Shown here one piece after another: positions 32,501 to 35,840 of a DNA stretch of 35,840 bases (position 1 is its first letter; every line of letters begins with the position of its first letter). The stretch is from an uncultured Bacteroidales bacterium (GTDB lineage Bacteria; Bacteroidota; Bacteroidia; Bacteroidales; Paludibacteraceae): contig CADCBB010000018.1 of the NCBI GenBank assembly GCA_902799555.1, positions 1 to 35,840 of the forward strand. The letters are read 5' to 3'. Both the position numbers and the translations under genes were made by a program. The notes under the pieces are model-generated. The model did no database searches. It was not told the DNA's origin and was given only the letters and a program-made list of their open reading frames with translations.

Positions 32501-33265
32501 TTGACATCCATAAAAAGCATATTTCCCCACATTTGTCAAACCCGCTGGAGTAGAAACATTCGTTAAACTTTTGCAATTATAAAAAGCATAATCATTAATA
32601 CCAGTGAGATTGTTAGAAATCGAAACTGACGATAAATTACTACAATTACAAAAAGCATAATTACCGATTTTAGTTATACCATTAGCAGGAGTAAACGAAG
32701 ATAGATTATTACAATTATAAAAAGCATATTCACCAATGCTTGTAATATTATTTGGGGATGCAATTGATGATAGTAGTTTGCAATTCTTAAAGGCATGGCT
32801 TCCAATAGAGGTTAAACCACTTATTCCTTCTGGAATAATTATAGATGACAACTGGGAGCAGTCTTCAAAAGCATACTCTCCTATTGAACTTACACTATCA
32901 TGGAATGTGATAGATGTCAGATTTTTGCAATTATTAAAGGCGTAACTGGCAATTTTGGTTATACTACTTGGGAGAGTGATTGAAGTTAGAAATGAGCAGT
33001 TATAAAAAGCAAAATAACCTATCGAAGTGACTGTATATGTAACGCTGTTATATTTTACATTTGCGGGAATTGTCATCGAGAAGGGCCTAGTTCCATAAGA
33101 ATTACCTCCGGCACTTCCTCCACCAGTGTGATTAGTTACAGTTGCAGTTTTTTCGTTTTCGTTAAGAATGTAATAAACACCGTTAATGTCAATAGGAGTA
33201 ACTGCATTAAGATTCATCATCGTGCAGTATAAAACTGCGGTTAGCAAAAAAATATTTTTTTTCAT
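29597..33265 (-). CDS. Giant BspA-like leucine-rich-repeat surface protein with InlB-type B repeats
   Basis: A 1222-aa secreted protein. It has a signal peptide (about residues 1-22, ending LNA). An LRR_5 (BspA-type) region of about 14 repeats of 22-23 residues (pattern IGxxAFxxCxxLxSIxIP) covers roughly 60-420. A beta-rich middle part follows to about 630. A Listeria-Bacteroides (InlB B) repeat lies near 640 (TIPSRNGYTFTGWDKEF), and a second LRR group near 730-830. Three divergent InlB B-repeats follow (ISTNAQHGNI...GYYFTRWSDG; GYKFSQWSDG; GYSFTHWSDG). A beta domain and a 30-residue tail (TQKILHNGQILILRGDKVYT then GQEVK) end the protein. Likely a cell-surface adhesin. It is clearly AT-richer than region 1. 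The start shares ATGA with the upstream 220-aa gene. Confidence 0.93.
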   Translation of the reverse strand: MKKNIFLLTAVLYCTMMNLNAVTPIDINGVYYILNENEKTATVTNHTGGGSAGGNSYGTRPFSMTIPANVKYNSVTYTVTSIGYFAFYNCSFLTSITLPSSITKIASYAFNNCKNLTSITFHDSVSSIGEYAFEDCSQLSSIIIPEGISGLTSIGSHAFKNCKLLSSIASPNNITSIGEYAFYNCNNLSSFTPANGITKIGNYAFCNCSNLSSVSISNNLTGINDYAFYNCKSLTNVSTPAGLTNVGKYAFYGCQSLRSFVIPNGITVIQEGTFEECHELNFDSVVFSNKLTTIEKYAFRRTGYRSSNTVNIPNSVTTIGTAAFMYSAIRSIKIPSRLTAINDSTFYSATLDSIVIPNSIISIGKDAFTYCTELKYIKCESTTPPYTDINSFDLLNGGDIVRIPVYVPLESLYSYRTSNYWRFLNIAAIGSQPHYISTWGQMSISAPENGSTDSTGINLLLTYQTSDPAKSFTLEDAYWEHMETDTLPHYIYAGAYSIKLGANALYLKVYKPIGNFVKGDTLKVLGYNCLKVSSNVARNGDIIASMPTGTGKKDYKTGFVVLRNNIDTIYLSRAEATGTCVAGIAVVPSIADVFTVKFIDWNGTILKTEIVLSGESATAPTIPSRNGYTFTGWDKEFNNITDNMVVNAQYEAEHTNPDDPECSFIDSGKCGDFLTWELSCDSTTLTISGTGEMNDYTSNLPWSPYKNSILKIIIQEGVTSIGKYAFYYCSSLTSISIGSSVASIGQYAFHNCTNLTSAFIQAETPPLLGSLAFEGDNLLTSIYVPCGTIEAYKTTSGWSSYSSIIKQQPLPYTISTNAQHGNISIDSICSDITLTAIPDEGYYFTRWSDGNKDNPRTFVLTQDTTFTAEFGILYNVSVLSADLGMGSAFFSDLLETESLNYGQYPTGTNLIAKAQPNQGYKFSQWSDGIVANPRGITVESDINLQAFFDLAEPSEETYYTISVSSNNTSMGIVSGGGEYKEGTIVIVTATPSEGYSFTHWSDGSTANPYSFILTSDVSLTAYFEQSSTSQPENSTFWNMSDDPFNLLGTITSTQTIDGLTIYATSSKNVVIDESNQEIDGLSFTHRLKFGGAGTSDARMLSFEVNGDCNIDIYLKSASGSADRTLNVDKDSFGNTLQQIPAYGSTISKGTVYYIGNTTTIYLYSPSSGVNIYAIRVTYNDDSVTTENTYLVQKERTQKILHNGQILILRGDKVYTITGQEVK

Positions 33266-33924
33266 AAAATGTCATTTTTAGAGTTAAACTTAGCGGAATT
33301 TTTCCTTCTTTTTTCCATATCCTCATAGACGCCATGTGCCATTTCGGCAATGGCTTCTTTTTGTTGCTCATTAAAAGTGCTGTTGTTAGATTGCTGATAT
33401 AATATAGATAATACTGCTATGAAAGCATATATAATCCACGCAGAACTTTTAAAAGACAGTAATTGTTCTTTAAAAGGAGCATTACTATCAATATGCAGTA
33501 AGTTGCATAGATTGGCATCAAAAGTAGGAGTGCAACCATAGAGAATAGAGATAATCCGTGTGATTAATGATACAGGTGGATTATCCAAGGCAATAATAGA
33601 ACGAATATCTTCGTATAAGTGCAATACTTTTTCTACATAATCTTCGTCTGACCAATGCCATTCATAAGGTTCAGGGTTAGAGTTCCTGTATCTGATAATT
33701 TTTTCAAATGAATCAGCCAAACTTGGAGACATTTTTTTGCAGAAATGTCCACGTCTACATAGGTATTCGTATAAAACATCTTTACCTTCCTCCGTAGGAA
33801 TTGGTTTGTGTTCTTTGAAGTACCGTGCTGTTGTTGCATAATCAGTATCTTGCAACAATGATAGTTTTGCGTCAGGAAACTTTGCAAATTGTTCCATTAA
33901 AAGAGATAATAATGACTCCTCCAT
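33262..33924 (-). CDS. Unknown protein with one C-terminal membrane segment
   Basis: A 220-aa protein that I do not recognise. It is mostly helical and polar (YATTARYFKEHKPIPTEEGK, YLCRRGHFCKKMSPSL, EPYEWHWSDEDYVEKVLHLY) with one hydrophobic segment at about residues 162-180 (SSAWIIYAFIAVLSILY). A charged tail follows (MAHGVYEDMEKRRKNSAKF). There is no signal peptide, so it is probably an inner-membrane tail-type protein with its bulk in the cytoplasm. Its stop overlaps the BspA-like start as ATGA, so the two are coupled. It could assist or immunise against the large surface protein or be unrelated; nothing in sequence decides this. It is AT-rich like its partner. Confidence 0.75.
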   Translation of the reverse strand: MEESLLSLLMEQFAKFPDAKLSLLQDTDYATTARYFKEHKPIPTEEGKDVLYEYLCRRGHFCKKMSPSLADSFEKIIRYRNSNPEPYEWHWSDEDYVEKVLHLYEDIRSIIALDNPPVSLITRIISILYGCTPTFDANLCNLLHIDSNAPFKEQLLSFKSSAWIIYAFIAVLSILYQQSNNSTFNEQQKEAIAEMAHGVYEDMEKRRKNSAKFNSKNDIL

Positions 33925-33975
33925 ATGTTTTAATTTAATTAATACCTATGGATTCCAGCATAGGAAAGGGTAAGT

Positions 33976-34006
33976 AAAAAAGAAAGCGTGGAACCTTATT
34001 TCGCTT
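33976..34006 (-). terminator. Intrinsic terminator at the 3' end of the structured RNA
   Basis: On the minus strand AAGCG (34006-34002) can pair with CGCTT (33988-33984) and is followed by TCTTTTTT (33983-33976). The same AAGCG arm can alternatively pair with 34191-34195 in the long hairpin, so the two folds compete. Confidence 0.55.
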
Positions 34007-34246
34007 ATTCTCTATCACGAGGTTCCGGAAAGACCCTTCCAACAAGAACAAACAATAACGTCCACGCCCGATATGTATTACCCTCCCGCCCAGTTCGGGC
34101 GAGGACAGAATATAACATATCCACGAGGACGCTTATTGCACAATCTTGCTTTGGGTTGGTGAAATTTTCCGGATCTCGTGATACCAAAACAAGCGTCAAT
34201 AAACGCCTTTTATGTAATCGCTTTTTTACGCTGCCGATCTCAGCGT
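33976..34246 (-). ncRNA. Candidate structured RNA: long irregular hairpin with a minus-strand terminator
   Basis: The 355-nt gap between the unknown 220-aa gene and the small-protein cassette folds on itself. Nested pairs from outside in are: 34002-34006/34191-34195, 34014-34021/34175-34182 (8 bp, ATCACGAG), 34025-34031/34166-34172 (CCGGAAA), 34039-34042/34156-34159, 34043-34047/34144-34148, 34053-34063/34127-34138 (11 bp, one bulge), 34070-34076/34115-34121 (GATATGT), and an apical stem 34082-34091/34097-34104. On the minus strand it ends in AAGCG...CGCTT and a T run, so that is the likely sense. A second small hairpin (34228-34233/34241-34246) would lie at its 5' side. Class unknown; bounds are approximate. 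Shape alone recalls 6S-like RNAs, but no identity is claimed. A long inverted-repeat element is the alternative. Confidence 0.5.
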
Positions 34247-34279
34247 CTCCATCTTTAACGTCTCGGAGAGGGGATGGTA

Positions 34280-34510
34280 TTATATCACTTTTGCGGTGGT
34301 GAGTTCGTTTTGAAGGAAGGAATAAACGTAGCCGGGACTTTGGTAGTACAGGCCTGTGGAATTGTCTTGTATGCGTTCAAATGTCTCAGAGGTATAAAGC
34401 ACATCTATCGCCTCTTGAGGATTATAATGGTAATCGTCCACAAGAAACCCTGCCAACTCCGTACAGAGGTCATCCTTCATTAGTTGTATTTGCTCTTTCG
34501 TCAAAGCCAT
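34280..34510 (-). CDS. Small protein of the DUF3791/DUF3990 cassette (possible antitoxin-like partner)
   Basis: A 76-aa acidic, helical protein: MALTKEQIQLMKDDLCTELA, then EAIDVLYTSETFERIQDNST and GLYYQSPGYVYSFLQNEL. The last segment (TSETF..LQD..TGLY.QSP.YVY..L..E) looks like a conserved small-protein family that I have seen next to DUF3990-type genes; I cannot give a certain Pfam name. It starts 1 nt after the DUF3990 stop, so the three genes 35212-34280 form one tight unit. A role as antitoxin or accessory chain is inference from size, order and coupling. No DNA-binding motif is evident. Confidence 0.75.
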   Translation of the reverse strand: MALTKEQIQLMKDDLCTELAGFLVDDYHYNPQEAIDVLYTSETFERIQDNSTGLYYQSPGYVYSFLQNELTTAKVI

Positions 34511-34511
34511 A

Positions 34512-34991
34512 TCAGATACGTTTTAAGTATTTTAATGCACGGTCAGTTCCAAAGAAATACTGGAAAGTGATTCCTTTCGGATACCGTAATTCCTCAATCA
34601 ACTTTGCCAGCGAAATAACTCCTCCTTCGTAACGACGTAACTGAAAAGTCACGCCATCATCGGCTATCGGACCATAGACAATATCGTAGTCATGAACAGG
34701 TTGCTTCTGTTCGTAACTGCGATTCGCCAGAATGAAATTGACCCATTCCTCACTATAATCATCGAAGATCTTAACCTTCAATTCGCCGGAAGTCATGACC
34801 GACTCATCAAACAGGAAGGTGGAGACATACACGCTGCCTTGCTTTATCTGGCTAAGTTTCTGCTCGCCCATATCAACAGCCTGCTTACGATTCGCAGACA
34901 GGTAGAAGCCCTTGCCAAAGTCTTTATACGGTTTCGAGTGCTTTAGGTCGGGCACAATTACCGGTACATTGGAGCCATGATATAGTTTCAT
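34512..34991 (-). CDS. DUF3990 protein, putative ADP-ribosyltransferase-fold toxin
   Basis: A 159-aa cytoplasmic protein matching DUF3990: MKLYHGSNVPVIVPDLKHSK at the start, then DFGKGFYLSANRKQAVDMGE and, at the end, FQYFFGTDRALKYLKRI. This family is placed in the ADP-ribosyltransferase superfamily. LYHGS supplies the first motif (His) and GFYLS the second (Tyr). The third motif usually carries Glu, and here FQYFFGTD takes that position without a Glu, so activity is uncertain. It overlaps the upstream DUF3791 gene by ATGA and is followed after 1 nt by the 76-aa gene. The layout small gene-ART-small gene is that of a toxin-antitoxin or defence module (inference). The target is unknown. Confidence 0.85.
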   Translation of the reverse strand: MKLYHGSNVPVIVPDLKHSKPYKDFGKGFYLSANRKQAVDMGEQKLSQIKQGSVYVSTFLFDESVMTSGELKVKIFDDYSEEWVNFILANRSYEQKQPVHDYDIVYGPIADDGVTFQLRRYEGGVISLAKLIEELRYPKGITFQYFFGTDRALKYLKRI

Positions 34992-35212
34992 TTCAAACCT
35001 CCTCCGTTATGCGCACAGACTTGTGCCAGTGCCTCAACCGTATCAGGGAATGATTGCGTGTGAAGAACGGCATAGTGCTGCTGCAAATGCTCCATTCCTT
35101 TATAACGCTTCATGTACGCATACGCTTGACGCGGTTCCACACCAAAATGGTTCGCAAACTCACTTACAAGTGCGATTGTATAACCGATAATATTTCTCTC
35201 TTCACGAGCCAT
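34988..35212 (-). CDS. DUF3791 protein, putative antitoxin/partner of DUF3990
   Basis: A 74-aa protein starting MAREERNIIGYTIALVSEFA. Conserved DUF3791 features are YAYMKRYKGMEHLQQHYAVL and HTQSFPDTVEALAQV. Such proteins are commonly encoded just before DUF3990 genes. The frame could open earlier at ATG 35218 (adding MI) or at TTG 35230. The latter lies only about ten bases from the TAACTTTG promoter, leaving no leader, so 35212 or 35218 is more likely. It is the first gene of the three-gene cassette and is driven by the promoter at 35241-35271. Function as an antitoxin is inferred from context only. Confidence 0.85.
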   Translation of the reverse strand: MAREERNIIGYTIALVSEFANHFGVEPRQAYAYMKRYKGMEHLQQHYAVLHTQSFPDTVEALAQVCAHNGGGLK

Positions 35213-35240
35213 AATCATTAAGCTTTGCAACTTTCGGCTG

Positions 35241-35271
35241 CAAAGTTACAACTTTTTTCTGAATTACGCAA
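35241..35271 (-). promoter_or_regulatory. Bacteroidetes promoter for the DUF3791-DUF3990 cassette
   Basis: On the minus strand, TTGCGTAATTC at 35271, 20 nt from TTG to TAACTTTG (35248-35241). Its position argues against a translation start at 35230. Confidence 0.8.
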
Positions 35272-35295
35272 ATAAATCTCTCTTTTTTTATGCAG

Positions 35296-35329
35296 GCACA
35301 AAAAAATCTGCACTTGGAATGCAGATTTT
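35296..35329 (-). terminator. Intrinsic terminator of the RhuM gene
   Basis: AAAATCTGCA (35303-35312) and TGCAGATTTT (35320-35329) form a 10-bp stem with loop CTTGGAA. On the minus strand it is followed by a T run, starting 8 nt after the stop codon. Confidence 0.82.
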
Positions 35330-35336
35330 AAGATTT

Positions 35337-35840
35337 TTATTTGTCACTTTGTGAATCGTCCTCGCCTAATAAGCTGTTAGTTGAGCCAAAGAGAGATAAC
35401 TGTCGTATAGCGCGATCATAGTCGGACTCTAATTGGTTCATCTCTCGCTGCCTGTAGATAGTATATTCGTGTTCGGCTTTTTCTCGCGCTTGTTGATGGC
35501 TAATAGAACCGCTTCCTTCTAACAACGGGCGACGATTATTACTGAGAACCCGATCAAGCTCATCTATCCACTCTTGCATGGTCATAGGATGTTGCTCCAT
35601 CGCTTGCAATTCCGCATAGTCGAAGAACTGAGACACCAACAGATTTAGTCGCTGGAGTTCTATTTCCGTCAAATAGTTCTTGGCAATGATCACATCATCT
35701 TTTGTGATATAGTTCCCTTTGAAGTTCGTCATGCCGAGCATCGGCTTTTCATTATCGACTCTGTCATAGACCACCTCAGCCGCTGTATGTTGGTGTGCTG
35801 CATAGTGCATCTTGTTTTGCACCGTAGCAAAGAACTGACG
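35337..35840 (-). CDS. rhuM: RhuM-family protein (N-terminus beyond window)
   Basis: Partial gene: the 5' part lies off the right edge, and the visible 167 codons are the C-terminal half. The translation RQFFATVQNKMHYAAHQHTA, then AEVVYDRVDNEKPMLGMTNF, AKNYLTEIELQRLNLLVSQF, MTMQEWIDELDRVL and SHQQAREKAEHEYTIYRQRE closely follows the RhuM (virulence/HTH-type) family, whose missing N-terminal domain usually holds a helix-turn-helix. Function is unknown; the family is often found in accessory islands near restriction systems. An intrinsic terminator follows the stop at once, separating it from the DUF3791 cassette. An apparent GTG start at 35822 is an internal codon. Confidence 0.9.
   Translation of the reverse strand, partial: RQFFATVQNKMHYAAHQHTAAEVVYDRVDNEKPMLGMTNFKGNYITKDDVIIAKNYLTEIELQRLNLLVSQFFDYAELQAMEQHPMTMQEWIDELDRVLSNNRRPLLEGSGSISHQQAREKAEHEYTIYRQREMNQLESDYDRAIRQLSLFGSTNSLLGEDDSQSDK

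Noticed and set aside
34228-34246. Hairpin after a T run considered as a plus-strand terminator
   Set aside because: The T run precedes rather than follows the stem on the plus strand, and on the minus strand it is followed by A residues.
33988-34302. Small frames on both strands through the structured element
   Set aside because: Their residues follow the stem-loop bases and show no protein character; the nested pairing explains the sequence better.

Overview
The window looks like chromosomal DNA of a Bacteroidales bacterium; genus not determinable from the sequence alone. The evidence is a SusC/SusD pair, lipoproteins with Bacteroidetes-type signal peptides, a BspA-like leucine-rich-repeat protein, DUF7033, and six promoters of the Bacteroidetes type (TTG, 20 nt, TAnnTTTG). 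No rRNA, tRNA, CRISPR array or transposase was seen.

Region 1 (1-15874, all minus strand) is one tightly packed unit of twelve genes. Reading from its single recognisable promoter at about 15.85 kb: recQ, rimO, an HU protein, a membrane protein joining an HU domain to a LysM-like domain, uvrA, a CapD/FlaA1-type nucleotide-sugar dehydratase, a WecA/MraY-type phosphoglycosyl transferase, an ABC-F ATPase, a DUF7033/deacetylase-like protein, two glycosyltransferases (GT4, GT2) and the start of a secreted beta-helix protein that runs off the left edge. Most neighbours overlap by 4-29 nt. Housekeeping genes for DNA repair and translation therefore lead directly into genes for a lipid-linked surface polysaccharide.

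Region 2 (15970-25016, plus strand) is a glycan-uptake operon: an SLC45/GPH-like sugar permease, a lipoprotein of unknown function, SusC, SusD and a secreted protein with three CBM48/AMPK-like 'GxxNxW' repeats. It ends at a clear intrinsic terminator. It carries no glycoside hydrolase and no regulator within the window.

Region 3 (25057-27724) holds a monocistronic membrane protein of unknown function, convergent with a panB and FecCD-type permease pair. The two transcripts share one symmetrical terminator.

Region 4 (27725-35840) is more AT-rich and looks accessory. It holds an AAA/DUF4143 ATPase, a giant BspA-like surface protein coupled to an unknown 220-aa protein, a candidate structured RNA of about 220-270 nt, a three-gene DUF3791-DUF3990-small-protein cassette resembling a toxin-antitoxin system, and a partial RhuM gene.

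The most unusual feature cuts across all regions. At least thirteen loci carry short arrays of a locus-specific 'word' repeated with a fixed period (mostly 7 nt, also 8, 9 or 11 nt). Some begin right at a stop codon. Others lie in frame inside genes and encode linkers or loops.
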